DNA of 32,504 bases from contig JAACZQ010000029.1 in the NCBI GenBank assembly GCA_009996675.1, forward strand, positions 1 to 32,504, read 5' to 3'. The stretch comes from Chitinophagaceae bacterium (GTDB lineage Bacteria > Bacteroidota > Bacteroidia > Chitinophagales > Chitinophagaceae). Made by a program: the position numbers and the translations under genes. A model generated the notes under the pieces. It searched no databases and was not told the origin of the DNA. It saw only the letters and a list, made by a program, of their open reading frames with translations. Positions 16,409 to 24,687 of this stretch are shown piece by piece; the stretch's first letter is position 1; each line of letters opens with the position of its first letter.

Positions 16409-16440
16409 AATGTAGGGTTTGAAAATAGTTGTAGAGCTAC

Positions 16441-17340
16441 TTATTGAAAGTGTTCCACAAACTGGTACAAATTAAATTCATCCTGCCCATAAAGGGAATT
16501 AATCTTTTCCCGCAACAACTGTTTGCTGATGCCTTCCATTCTTTTTCTTTGAATCAGGTGATAAGCCCGCTCTGTAAGCAGCCATAATTTCCGGTCTGCA
16601 TTTTTGCCGGCGACCGCCTGCGAGTGAATGGTTGCTGCTAATTCAGTTATGCCCGTTCTGCTGGATGCAATTGTTTTCAGGATGGGAACGGGCGCTTGTT
16701 TTTGATGAAATGCAGGTGCCAGCATCAGCCGCAGGTTTTTTACAAACTGGTCGGCATCGGGTCTGTCGCTTTTGTTCACCACAAAAATATCCGCGATCTC
16801 CATAAGGCCCGCTTTCATGGTCTGAACCTCATCACCAGCTTCCGGTACTACGACTACTACGGTTGTATCGGCCAGGCCTGCAATTTCAATCTCGCTTTGT
16901 CCTACACCTACAGTTTCCACAATAATCTCATCGAAACCTGCAGCCTGCATCAGGGAACAGATCTCAATAATATACGGATGGAGTCCACCCAATGAACCCC
17001 GCGTAGCAAGAGAACGTATGAATACCTGGGGATGGTTATACCATTCACTCATACGAATACGATCACCCAATAAAGCTCCCAGGTTAAAGGGCGATGAGGG
17101 ATCTACACAAAGCACCCCCACTTTTTTACCGGTATTAACCCATTCCGCAATCAATGCATCTACCAGGGTACTCTTGCCCGCACCAGGCGGACCGGTGATG
17201 CCTGTAATGGAAGCATGACCGGAAGGCAGGGCTGTTAGCAATGAGGCATAACCCGGCACCTGGTTTTCCACAAAGGAAATAGCCCTTGCCAGTGATCGCT
17301 GATCACGCTGTTCGATGCCTTGTAATAATTGCTGCCACAT
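16441..17340 (-). CDS. meaB: methylmalonyl-CoA mutase-associated GTPase MeaB
   Basis: MeaB is a G3E-type GTPase that protects and reloads adenosylcobalamin on methylmalonyl-CoA mutase. The 299-residue protein has the full nucleotide motif set: Walker A GPPGAGKS (50-57), DPSSPF (80-85), ETVGVGQSE (142-150) and NKSD (189-192), plus the C-terminal dimerisation arm. No mutase gene is in this window. The gene instead leads a minus-strand run with an FkbM methyltransferase and a GT4 transferase, which is probably incidental co-transcription. Its start region overlaps the 5' end of the divergent O-antigen-ligase-like frame. A palindromic TAAATTTA at 17357-17364 could act as a weak -7 element in either direction. 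Confidence 0.93.
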   Translation of the reverse strand: MWQQLLQGIEQRDQRSLARAISFVENQVPGYASLLTALPSGHASITGITGPPGAGKSTLVDALIAEWVNTGKKVGVLCVDPSSPFNLGALLGDRIRMSEWYNHPQVFIRSLATRGSLGGLHPYIIEICSLMQAAGFDEIIVETVGVGQSEIEIAGLADTTVVVVVPEAGDEVQTMKAGLMEIADIFVVNKSDRPDADQFVKNLRLMLAPAFHQKQAPVPILKTIASSRTGITELAATIHSQAVAGKNADRKLWLLTERAYHLIQRKRMEGISKQLLREKINSLYGQDEFNLYQFVEHFQ

Positions 17341-18588
17341 AATGCTGTACCGGGCGTAAATTTAACGGATGGTTCTCCAAAAGAAAGCAGCTCCAGGAAA
17401 AAAGAATGGTTTTTATATGGCTTGTTCACGCTCATGCTGGGCGGCCTGCTTTGGAGCAGGGCCATTTTATCCATCAGCATGGGCTGCTGGCTGCTGGCAG
17501 GATTATTCGCGCACCGGCAATGGTTGCCCTCCCTGTCAAAAGATCCACTGCTGATCTGGAGTTTCATACCCATCGCTATCGCCCTGCTGGGATGCTGGCA
17601 GCAACCCCTGGCTACCGCCAATTACGATTTCCTGCTTACCCTGGGCACCTACCCAGTAGCAGCAATTACTATCCGGTCCATTGGCCATGAACAGATCATC
17701 AACCGGTTCAGGCAATACTGGATCGGGGCCGTTAGTATTGCCACCCTGTACCCGGTATCCTGGTACTTCCTGCACCATACCGCAGCTTTTACCCGTTATG
17801 GATCCGGACAATCATTGCCCACATTCATGGATGAAGACCATGTACGCTTTGGTATCTGGATCTGCAGTGCCTTGCTGTTTACCTGGCTATCTGCCTACCG
17901 CTATAAAAAATGGATCCTGTCTTTTCTACTGGCCGGTTTATTGTTGCTGGCTGTACGCACCGCCTGGGTTTCGCTGGGGGTTCTACTATTCACCCTACTG
18001 GCCTTTGCAGGTAAAAAAGCCAATCGCAGCAATAGCAAAAAAATATTCATAACAGCCGGTATACTAACCGGCGCCATCTTACTGGCGATTGTACTGTTCC
18101 CAACCGTACAACAAAAAATCGCTTATACGCTGTACGACTGGCAGCAATACAATCCCGCTACCTATAATCCCAATTTCTCCGATGGTGTACGCAGGGCTTT
18201 GAACCAGGCGGCATTTACCGCAGTACAATCGGGCGGTGCCAATACAGGATGGGCTGCCATACCCACTACCCTGGAACAATATTTCCAGCAACAACATCCC
18301 GGTGTGATCAGTGGATTCGGATGGCCTTTCAACCAATGGCTTTTGTGGTGGATGGGCAGCGGATGGTGGGGTATGCTGTTATTCACCCTCTGGCTTTTAT
18401 ACCCGGCATGGCTGGGTTGGCGCAACAATCGGCCTGCCTTAACCGGCTGGACCCTGGTGATTGCCGCATCCTGCCTGGTAGAATCTACCATTGCCTACCA
18501 GTATGGCGCATGGTTACACGCATGGGGACTGGCATTGTGCTGGCCATTACTGCAAAAGCATACAGCAACCAATCAAACTACTTTGTAA
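17329..18588 (+). CDS. O-antigen ligase-like polytopic membrane protein
   Basis: The protein of up to 419 residues has about ten hydrophobic segments and a large loop near residues 262-325, the layout of O-antigen ligase/polymerase (Wzy/WaaL-like) proteins. Supporting details are the DEDHVRFGIWICSALLFTWL segment and the AVRTAWVSLGVLLF segment, whose arginine sits at a membrane border as in the family. Assignment rests on topology and neighbours, with glycosyltransferases on both sides. The start is unclear: no ATG precedes the first membrane segment, the first ATG (17434) falls inside it, and the upstream candidates are TTG 17329 (overlapping the meaB start by 12 bases) or TTG 17422. The 3' end overlaps the convergent GT2-like gene by 16 bases. 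Confidence 0.72.
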   Translation: MLPHNAVPGVNLTDGSPKESSSRKKEWFLYGLFTLMLGGLLWSRAILSISMGCWLLAGLFAHRQWLPSLSKDPLLIWSFIPIAIALLGCWQQPLATANYDFLLTLGTYPVAAITIRSIGHEQIINRFRQYWIGAVSIATLYPVSWYFLHHTAAFTRYGSGQSLPTFMDEDHVRFGIWICSALLFTWLSAYRYKKWILSFLLAGLLLLAVRTAWVSLGVLLFTLLAFAGKKANRSNSKKIFITAGILTGAILLAIVLFPTVQQKIAYTLYDWQQYNPATYNPNFSDGVRRALNQAAFTAVQSGGANTGWAAIPTTLEQYFQQQHPGVISGFGWPFNQWLLWWMGSGWWGMLLFTLWLLYPAWLGWRNNRPALTGWTLVIAASCLVESTIAYQYGAWLHAWGLALCWPLLQKHTATNQTTL

Positions 18589-19445
18589 TTGCGGAAATCA
18601 AATAAACGACGGCCTGTTTTCTTCTCGAAATAATACAGTAAACGGTCCTTAAAGGAAAAACGCTTGCGGTTGATATCAATATTCAGTTTCCAGTTCTGCC
18701 GGGCAATACGCTCGTGCATAACGGCCGGATGTGTTTCACCAAAAACAGTGAGAGAATCATAATCATTATAATCCCAATGTTCCGACAGTGCACTGGCGGC
18801 AATCTCCTCATCGGAGAACCAGAGCTTGCTGAAGTTTTTTACTTTTTTCATCATCTGCTGCGGATTTTTGACCCAGCCATAATGAAAAACAGTCGCTTCA
18901 ATCGGTTTAACCCTGATTTTCTCCAGCGCATCCCCCACACGAAACCCTTGCGCATCTTTATACGCCCGGATATTTTTGTCGTTCCTGATCACCCGCACTT
19001 CATGATCATACCAACGGCGACTGTCGCCCACATAATCATAGGTCCCGTAAAAATGCAGGTATTTGAATAATAGTCCCTGCACCTGTGCATCGTCCTGATA
19101 TTGCACACAGGCCGCTTTAATAACGGGCAGGTATTGTTCATGAATACACTCATCCCCCTGGATATAAAATGCCCAGGTACTTTCCGGATCCACCAGTTGA
19201 AAAGCTTTATTGGTTTCCACAGCCAGTACAGCCCCGTCTTTACGCAGGTTGGGATCCCATACCGAGTGATGAATTTTAATCTTGGGATCATTGATGGATG
19301 CAATCAATCCTTCGGTATCATCCTCCGAATCGCCCACCAGCACAATCATTTCGTCTACCACCGGTAAAATAGAACGGATTGCTTCCACAATGGGATAATC
19401 GTTCTGCACCGCATTCCTGATGATGGTAAACCCGGAAATTTTCAT
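18573..19445 (-). CDS. GT2-like glycosyltransferase
   Basis: The 290-residue protein begins with a GT-A nucleotide-sugar fold: ISGFTIIRNAVQNDYPIVEAIRSILP, then DEMIVLVGDSEDDTEG (about 31-46), and an FYIQGDECIHE segment near residue 95 in the place of the metal-binding DxD. The C-terminal region is rich in aromatic and charged residues (HYGWVKNPQQMMKK). It resembles the glycosyltransferase 2-like proteins of Bacteroidota surface-glycan loci; the sugar cannot be predicted. It converges with the O-antigen-ligase-like gene, with a 16-base overlap of the coding ends. Confidence 0.8.
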   Translation of the reverse strand: MKISGFTIIRNAVQNDYPIVEAIRSILPVVDEMIVLVGDSEDDTEGLIASINDPKIKIHHSVWDPNLRKDGAVLAVETNKAFQLVDPESTWAFYIQGDECIHEQYLPVIKAACVQYQDDAQVQGLLFKYLHFYGTYDYVGDSRRWYDHEVRVIRNDKNIRAYKDAQGFRVGDALEKIRVKPIEATVFHYGWVKNPQQMMKKVKNFSKLWFSDEEIAASALSEHWDYNDYDSLTVFGETHPAVMHERIARQNWKLNIDINRKRFSFKDRLLYYFEKKTGRRLFDFRNYKVV

Positions 19446-19533
19446 GCAGCAAAGTAACTATGAATGCCTTAATAATGCCGATTTTTTTGTTATTCTGCAT
19501 TTGCCTTACTTAGCAGTGTCGATTACAAATAGT

Positions 19534-20175
19534 ATGACAAATTTCATTCCCATCTTCCCCCTTGGCATTGTGGTATATCCCGGTGAGAAACTGAACCTGC
19601 ACATTTTTGAACCACGCTACAAACAACTCATCCACGACTGTTATACCCATAACAAACCCTTTGGTATACCCGTGGTGCTGGGAGACCGGCTATCGGAAAT
19701 GGGAACCCTGGTACAAATCACCGAGATCGTTACCGAACATCCCGATGGTAAACTGGATATTAAAACCGAAGGACTGCGCATTTTCAGGGTACTGGAAGTA
19801 TTACAGGAACTGCCCGATAAACTATACAGTGGCGCCATTGTGAATTATCCGGAAAACCAGCTGACAGCAGGCGGAGAACTGATCAAAAAACTCATCAAAT
19901 CCATCCGGGAACTGCACCTGCTGCTGAAAGTGTCCAAAGATTTTCGCAAACCGGATGAGGAACTGGTGAGTTATGACCTGGCCCACCATGCCGGTATGTC
20001 GCTCGAAGAAGAATACGAATTCCTCGGACTCACCCATGAATTACAAAGACTGGAATACCTGAAAAGACACCTGACCCGGGTATTACCTGTAGTGGCCAGC
20101 ATGGAATCACTGAAAGAAAGGATTCAGCTCAACGGGCATTTCCGCGAACTCAAAGGCTTTAATTTTAACCTATAA
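19534..20175 (+). CDS. Lon N-terminal (substrate-binding) domain protein
   Basis: The 213-residue protein consists of a Lon-type LAN/PUA-like substrate-binding domain without the ATPase and protease parts. Key segments are FIPIFPLGIVVYPGEKLNLHIFEPRY at the N-terminus, GIPVVLGDRLSEMGTLVQITEI, DGKLDIKTEGLRIFRV, and a helical C-terminal half ending LKERIQLNGHFRELKGF. ATG 19534 is preferred because it puts the domain at the N-terminus. Starts from 19420 would overlap the divergent GT2-like gene. TTTG (19486-19489), 17 bases and TACTTAGC (19507-19514) form a weak promoter match. The role of stand-alone Lon-N proteins is not established. coaX follows nine bases downstream. Confidence 0.88.
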   Translation: MTNFIPIFPLGIVVYPGEKLNLHIFEPRYKQLIHDCYTHNKPFGIPVVLGDRLSEMGTLVQITEIVTEHPDGKLDIKTEGLRIFRVLEVLQELPDKLYSGAIVNYPENQLTAGGELIKKLIKSIRELHLLLKVSKDFRKPDEELVSYDLAHHAGMSLEEEYEFLGLTHELQRLEYLKRHLTRVLPVVASMESLKERIQLNGHFRELKGFNFNL

Positions 20176-20184
20176 CCCAAGCTC

Positions 20185-20919
20185 ATGTCCACAACCCTAT
20201 GTTTTGATTTTGGTAATACCCGGTTAAAATGTGCCGTATTCAAAAACGATACCCTGCAGGAAGTAGTGGTGCTGGACAATGATCAGCCCGAAACCATGGA
20301 AGCCCTGCTGAACCAGTTCCGGCCCGATAAAACCATCCTGTCCTCCGTCATTAATCACCACCCCGGAATAGAAACCATCCTCCAATCCCAAACCCGTTTT
20401 CACAAACTGGGACATACCAGCAAACTGCCATTCAGCACACCTGTGGGTAAGCCCGAGACCATTGGAGCAGACCGGCTGGCTATTTGCGCCGCATCGGTAC
20501 ACCTCTTCCCTCACCAACACAACCTGGCCATTGGCCTGGGCACCTGCATCACCTACAATTACATCAACCAGGCCCATGAATTCCTGGGTGGTAGTATCTC
20601 CCCGGGCATGACTATGCGCTTCCGGGCCATGCATGAACAAACCGCATTACTGCCCTTAATCAGCCCCGACAGCCAGTTCCCCCTGGTTGGGTACGACACC
20701 AAAACCAATATCCTGAGCGGTGTATTACTGGGCATGGCTAAGGAAATTGACGGAATTATTGACGCTTATGCATTGAAATACAGCAACTTTAACGTGCTAT
20801 TAACCGGGGGTGATATGGCTTTTTTTGTGCCGCATCTAAAAAACAGGATATTTGCCGACCCTTACCTAATATTTAAAGGCCTGTATGCGATCAGTGAACA
20901 CAACGATGTTCAGACTTAG
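20185..20919 (+). CDS. coaX: type III pantothenate kinase
   Basis: CoaX phosphorylates pantothenate in the first step of coenzyme A synthesis and belongs to the ASKHA fold. The 244-residue protein shows the family motifs: DFGNTRLK (8-15, phosphate loop), GADRLA (94-99, with the catalytic Asp96), GTCIT (119-123), GGSISPGM (135-142) and LLTGGDMAFF near the C-terminus. It lies nine bases after the Lon-N gene, and its last 14 bases overlap the start of the next outer-membrane gene, so these are one operon. The same order (coaX, outer-membrane protein, lptC) is, from recall, common in related bacteria. Confidence 0.94.
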   Translation: MSTTLCFDFGNTRLKCAVFKNDTLQEVVVLDNDQPETMEALLNQFRPDKTILSSVINHHPGIETILQSQTRFHKLGHTSKLPFSTPVGKPETIGADRLAICAASVHLFPHQHNLAIGLGTCITYNYINQAHEFLGGSISPGMTMRFRAMHEQTALLPLISPDSQFPLVGYDTKTNILSGVLLGMAKEIDGIIDAYALKYSNFNVLLTGGDMAFFVPHLKNRIFADPYLIFKGLYAISEHNDVQT

Positions 20920-22258
20920 TCTGCTGTTTTTTTTCATAGGAACAACCCTTTTTTCCGGGCAAGCCCAGGAAAACTCACCGTTCACCCGTTATGGTATTGG
21001 CGACCTGTTTACAGGTACCCACGCCATCGGTCGCGCTATGGGTGGACTGAGTGCTGCTTATGCTGATGGCATCAACAATAACGTTGGACAGGGCATTAAT
21101 TTCAACAATCCGGCTACTTACGGGCAATTTTTCATGGTGTCTTACGACATCGGGCTCACCATTGACTCCCGCTTATTACGCAGTGAAAACCCCAGTGGCA
21201 AGTTCCGCTCCAATTATTTTTACCCTTCCTATGTAACGGTGGGTGTACCCCTGAACCGTACCAAGAACCTCGGTATGGCATTCGGCCTCAGACCCGTTAG
21301 CCGCATCAACTACTCCGTGGTTAACCGCGAACGTATTGCCGGTGACAGCCTGGCTACCATTTATGAAGGAACGGGCGGACTGAACCAGGTATTTGTTGGG
21401 ATTGGCAAGAAATGGAAAGACCTGAGCATTGGCTTCAATACCGGCTATAATTTCGGCCGTCGGGAAATCAATACCCGCAAAGCCTTCCTGAATGATACCG
21501 CTTTCTACTATCAATCCAAATCCGGCACTACCACCAATTTTGGTAACTTTTTCCTGCAAGGTGGTATCCAATACGAATTTTCGGTTCATAAACAAACCGA
21601 TGAAAAAACCAAAACCACCAGCAATTACCTGATTCGCCTGGGCGCTACCGGTAGCCTGAGCCAGAAACTCAATGGTACGCAGAACATCAGCCGGGAAACC
21701 TATACCCAAACCGCTGCCGGTGATTTAACCATCGACAGTGTGTTACACATCAACGATGTTAAGGGTAAAGTAGAAATCCCGTCAACCTATGCCGCAGGTA
21801 TTACTTTACACAAAACCATCAGCAATAACCGCGGTATCTTTGAAATGTGGTCTATTGGCGCTGAATATACCAGCACACAGTGGAGCAAATACCGTTTTTA
21901 TGGTCAGCCCGATCAGTTAAACAATAGCTGGCAAATGAAACTGGGTGCCCAGTTCTCTCCCGATCCCATCAACGGACGGGGTTACTGGAATAACGTGAAT
22001 TACCGCGCCGGTTTCTTCTTTGGTAAAGATTATGTGAACGCAGACGGCAATGGCCTCAAACAATATGGTATTTCACTGGGAGCAGGCTTACCCGTTCGTA
22101 AATGGAATAACTATGACCGCCAGTTTACCGTACTGAATATGGCTTTCCAGTTTGGTAAGCGCGGCTCAAGTGTAAACAATATCACCGAAAATTTCTTCCA
22201 GTTCACACTGGGTATGAGCCTCAGTGATATCTGGTTCCAGAAACGCAAATATGATTAA
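20906..22258 (+). CDS. outer-membrane beta-barrel protein of the coaX/lptC operon
   Basis: The 450-residue protein has a signal peptide (residues 1-21, ending SGQAQ). The mature start ENSPFTRYGIGDLF is typical of a conserved Bacteroidota outer-membrane family found beside coaX and lptC. The remainder is FadL/OmpP1-like: AMGGLSAAYADG and INFNNPATYG near the N-terminus, then many amphipathic strands, ending FQFTLGMSLSDIWF. ATG 20906 gives a standard signal peptide; ATG 20885 in the same frame would add seven residues. The reading frame overlaps coaX by 14 bases and lptC by eight, so translational coupling is likely. Substrate or transport role is unknown. Confidence 0.85.
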   Translation: MFRLSLLFFFIGTTLFSGQAQENSPFTRYGIGDLFTGTHAIGRAMGGLSAAYADGINNNVGQGINFNNPATYGQFFMVSYDIGLTIDSRLLRSENPSGKFRSNYFYPSYVTVGVPLNRTKNLGMAFGLRPVSRINYSVVNRERIAGDSLATIYEGTGGLNQVFVGIGKKWKDLSIGFNTGYNFGRREINTRKAFLNDTAFYYQSKSGTTTNFGNFFLQGGIQYEFSVHKQTDEKTKTTSNYLIRLGATGSLSQKLNGTQNISRETYTQTAAGDLTIDSVLHINDVKGKVEIPSTYAAGITLHKTISNNRGIFEMWSIGAEYTSTQWSKYRFYGQPDQLNNSWQMKLGAQFSPDPINGRGYWNNVNYRAGFFFGKDYVNADGNGLKQYGISLGAGLPVRKWNNYDRQFTVLNMAFQFGKRGSSVNNITENFFQFTLGMSLSDIWFQKRKYD

Positions 22259-22838
22259 TCGTTTTTTGCATACAAGAATATTTACAGCAGCCATTCTAAC
22301 GGGCTGCTTTTTTATGCTTGCCTGCGAAAACGATGTGAATGATGTAAAAGCACTCAGTCAACGCGCCCCCGGTATTGAAGAAGGCAAACAGATCGAAAGC
22401 TATCTCAGTCAGAATGGTAAAGTAACAGCCCGCCTCCGGGCACCACTTTTACTGCGTTACCAGGGCGACAGTACCCGCAAAGCCGAATTCCCCCGATCCC
22501 TGCACGTGGACTTCTTCGACGATACCCTGGGCATAGAAAGTCAGCTCGACGCCCGCTACGGCCGCTACCTACAGAATGAAAGCAAGGTTTTCCTGCGCGA
22601 CCATGTGGTGATCTTCAATACCAAGGGAGATACATTGTATACCGATGAATTGTACTGGGATCAGAGCCTGGGGCAGTTTCATACCGATAAACCCGTTACC
22701 CTGATCCAGAATTACCCCTACAAGCAACGCGGACGGTATGCCAATGGCTTTCGATCGAACCAGGACCTCACCAATATTGTTTTCTACAACGTACAACCGG
22801 GCAGTTTTGCTATTTTACCCGATAGTACCCTGCAATAG
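22251..22838 (+). CDS. lptC: LPS export protein LptC
   Basis: LptC is the inner-membrane-linked periplasmic part of the LPS transport bridge. The 195-residue product is the lipoprotein-like form of Bacteroidota. After a hydrophobic N-terminus, two possible lipobox cysteines occur, Cys19 in LTGC and Cys25 in MLAC; CEND after Cys25 resembles the mature start in relatives. The beta-jellyroll part carries LptC-type strands (KQIESYLSQNGKVTARLRAP; SLHVDFFDD; HVVIFNTKGDTLYTDELYWD). ATG 22251 overlaps the previous stop by eight bases; the upstream GTG at 22224 would add nine residues within that gene. It closes the operon with coaX and the outer-membrane gene. Confidence 0.88.
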   Translation: MINRFLHTRIFTAAILTGCFFMLACENDVNDVKALSQRAPGIEEGKQIESYLSQNGKVTARLRAPLLLRYQGDSTRKAEFPRSLHVDFFDDTLGIESQLDARYGRYLQNESKVFLRDHVVIFNTKGDTLYTDELYWDQSLGQFHTDKPVTLIQNYPYKQRGRYANGFRSNQDLTNIVFYNVQPGSFAILPDSTLQ

Positions 22839-22903
22839 AAAAGATGGCCGATCTTTGAGAGGCTGTTATACAGCCAGTTTCTTAGCAATCTAAAACATCA
22901 GAT

Positions 22904-23893
22904 ATGGAATACAGAAGAATGGGCAGATCCGGCCTGCAGCTCAGTGTATTGAGCCTGGGCAGTTGGGTTACCTTCCACAAACAAATCAACGATGGTATGG
23001 CAGATGAACTCATGAGCCTGGCATACGAACGTGGTATTAACTTTTTCGACAATGCCGAAGCCTATGCATTGGGCGAGAGTGAAAAGATGATGGGGCGCAT
23101 CCTGAAGCAAAAACAATGGGACCGCACATCCTATACCGTTTCATCCAAAGCTTATTTCGGCTGGCGTGGTAAAGCCAATAAACCCAACCAAACCGGCCTC
23201 AGCCGTAAACACCTGTTCGAAGCCTGCCATGAGGCTTTACAACGGCTGCAGCTGGACTACCTGGATATTTATTTTTGCCACCGTCCCGATCCGGCCGTAC
23301 CCATTGAAGAAGTGGTATGGACTATGCACAACCTCATACAGCAGGGTAAAATTTTATACTGGGGTACCAGCCAGTGGAGTGGTGCAGAAATCATGGAAGC
23401 ACATCGTGTAGCCCAGCAGTATCATTTGATTGGCCCCGTGGTAGAACAACCCCAGTACAATATGTTCGAGCGGTTTAAAATGGAACAGGATTACCTGCCC
23501 GTTTTCAGAAATGTGGGTATGGGTACCACCATCTGGAGTCCGCTTGCAGCCGGTTTCCTTACAGGCAAGTATAACCAGGGCATACCCGAAGGTTCCCGCC
23601 TGGCTATTGAAGGATTCGATTGGTTAAAAGACCGCTGGGTGCAGGATGCCAAAATTGAAAAGGCAAAACAACTGGTGGAACTGGCCGCAGAACTGGGTGT
23701 AAGCCTGGCATCATTGGCGATTGCCTGGACCATCCGAAACCCTCACGTAACCACCGCCATCCTGGGTGCTACCAAAAAAGAACAACTGGAAGAAAACCTG
23801 AAAGCCCTGGATGTATTACCCCTACTCACAGAAGAAATCATGCATAAGATTGAAGGCATTCTCCAGAATAAGCCTGTGCTGGACCTGGCCTGA
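22904..23893 (+). CDS. aldo/keto reductase, potassium-channel beta-subunit type
   Basis: The 329-residue protein is an NADPH-dependent aldo/keto reductase of the Kv-beta/YghZ subgroup. The catalytic tetrad is visible as Asp49, Tyr54 (FFDNAEAYALGESE), Lys82 (VSSKAYFG) and His126 (YFCHRPDP). The cofactor segments WSPLAAGFLTGKY and AILGATKKEQLEENLKA follow in the C-terminal half. The substrate is unknown; it should reduce small aldehydes or ketones in the cytoplasm. It stands 65 bases after lptC. GATCTTTG at 22850-22857 is one mismatch from the -7 consensus, and a small hairpin GGCTGT/ACAGCC (22861-22875) would lie at the very 5' end of such a transcript. Confidence 0.92.
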   Translation: MEYRRMGRSGLQLSVLSLGSWVTFHKQINDGMADELMSLAYERGINFFDNAEAYALGESEKMMGRILKQKQWDRTSYTVSSKAYFGWRGKANKPNQTGLSRKHLFEACHEALQRLQLDYLDIYFCHRPDPAVPIEEVVWTMHNLIQQGKILYWGTSQWSGAEIMEAHRVAQQYHLIGPVVEQPQYNMFERFKMEQDYLPVFRNVGMGTTIWSPLAAGFLTGKYNQGIPEGSRLAIEGFDWLKDRWVQDAKIEKAKQLVELAAELGVSLASLAIAWTIRNPHVTTAILGATKKEQLEENLKALDVLPLLTEEIMHKIEGILQNKPVLDLA

Positions 23894-23904
23894 TACCAAA
23901 TAAC

Positions 23905-23943
23905 ATATACCCCGATCATTCCATTGTGTATGACGGGGTATAT
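23905..23943 (+). terminator. strong hairpin after the aldo/keto reductase, possible terminator
   Basis: ATATACCCCG (23905-23914) pairs with CGGGGTATAT (23934-23943), extended inside by TCAT (23916-23919) with ATGA (23930-23933) and one bulged A, with a ten-base loop. It lies 12 bases after the stop codon, where a terminator would be expected, but no T tract follows, so the mode of action is uncertain. The rest of the gap to 24132 shows no gene or clear motif. Confidence 0.5.
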
Positions 23944-24132
23944 TGTTGCAGATTGAACAATCGTAAATAACTGATTTTCAATATAATAATCAGTTTTCAC
24001 CAAGGGTTACCCATCCAACGCCAAACCCATTCCCGGCTGGTGATCCAATACAGTTTCCGGTCCATCGAAAAAAAACATACCTTATTTTCCAACCTTTTGA
24101 ACCGTATCTGCTCTTATTAACGGAACGACTAC

Positions 24133-24687
24133 TTGGATCAGGAATTTACCATACAAACGGCTGTTGTGAGAAAAGCCTGTTCTGGCGACAGGGCTGCGCA
24201 ATCTTTACTGTACAAACAATACAGTAAAGCTATGTTCAACATCTGTACCAGAATGACAGGTAACCGAAGCGACGCAGAGGATTTGTTACAGGATGCTTTT
24301 ATACTGGCTTTCAAAAACCTGCACCAGCTGAAAGACCCGATACAGTTCGGCGGATGGTTAAAGCGCATCGTCATTAATGAATGTATACGCTTCTCCAAAA
24401 AAGGAATCCGTTGGAACGAATGGGAAGAAGGAATGACGGAAAACCTGGCAGATGAAACGGATCAGTCCTGGTGGAAACAGATTAATATGGAAATAGTACA
24501 CCAGGAAATTAAAAGCTTACCCGATGGATGCAGACAGGTCTTTACCCTGTATGTATTTGAAGATTTCAGCCACCGGGATATTGCCACAGACCTTGGCATA
24601 TCAGAATCAACGAGTAAGAGTCAGTATCACCGGGCCAAACAACTTTTAAAAGAACGCATTACAAAACAATTACAGTTGCATGGATGA
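24133..24687 (+). CDS. ECF-type sigma-70 factor
   Basis: The 184-residue protein has sigma region 2 (about 20-90; LLYKQYSKAMFNICTRMTGNRSDAEDLLQDAFILAF with the core-binding and -10 recognition helices) and region 4 (about 125-180; LPDGCRQVFTLYVFEDFSHRDIATDLGISESTSKSQYHRAKQLL), with no region 3, as in extracytoplasmic-function sigmas. The start is TTG 24133: a TAA lies in frame 15 bases upstream and no ATG precedes region 2. The next gene overlaps by eight bases and encodes a single-span membrane protein, the usual place for a cognate anti-sigma factor. The unit probably senses an envelope signal and controls the downstream secreted protein. Confidence 0.92.
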   Translation: MDQEFTIQTAVVRKACSGDRAAQSLLYKQYSKAMFNICTRMTGNRSDAEDLLQDAFILAFKNLHQLKDPIQFGGWLKRIVINECIRFSKKGIRWNEWEEGMTENLADETDQSWWKQINMEIVHQEIKSLPDGCRQVFTLYVFEDFSHRDIATDLGISESTSKSQYHRAKQLLKERITKQLQLHG

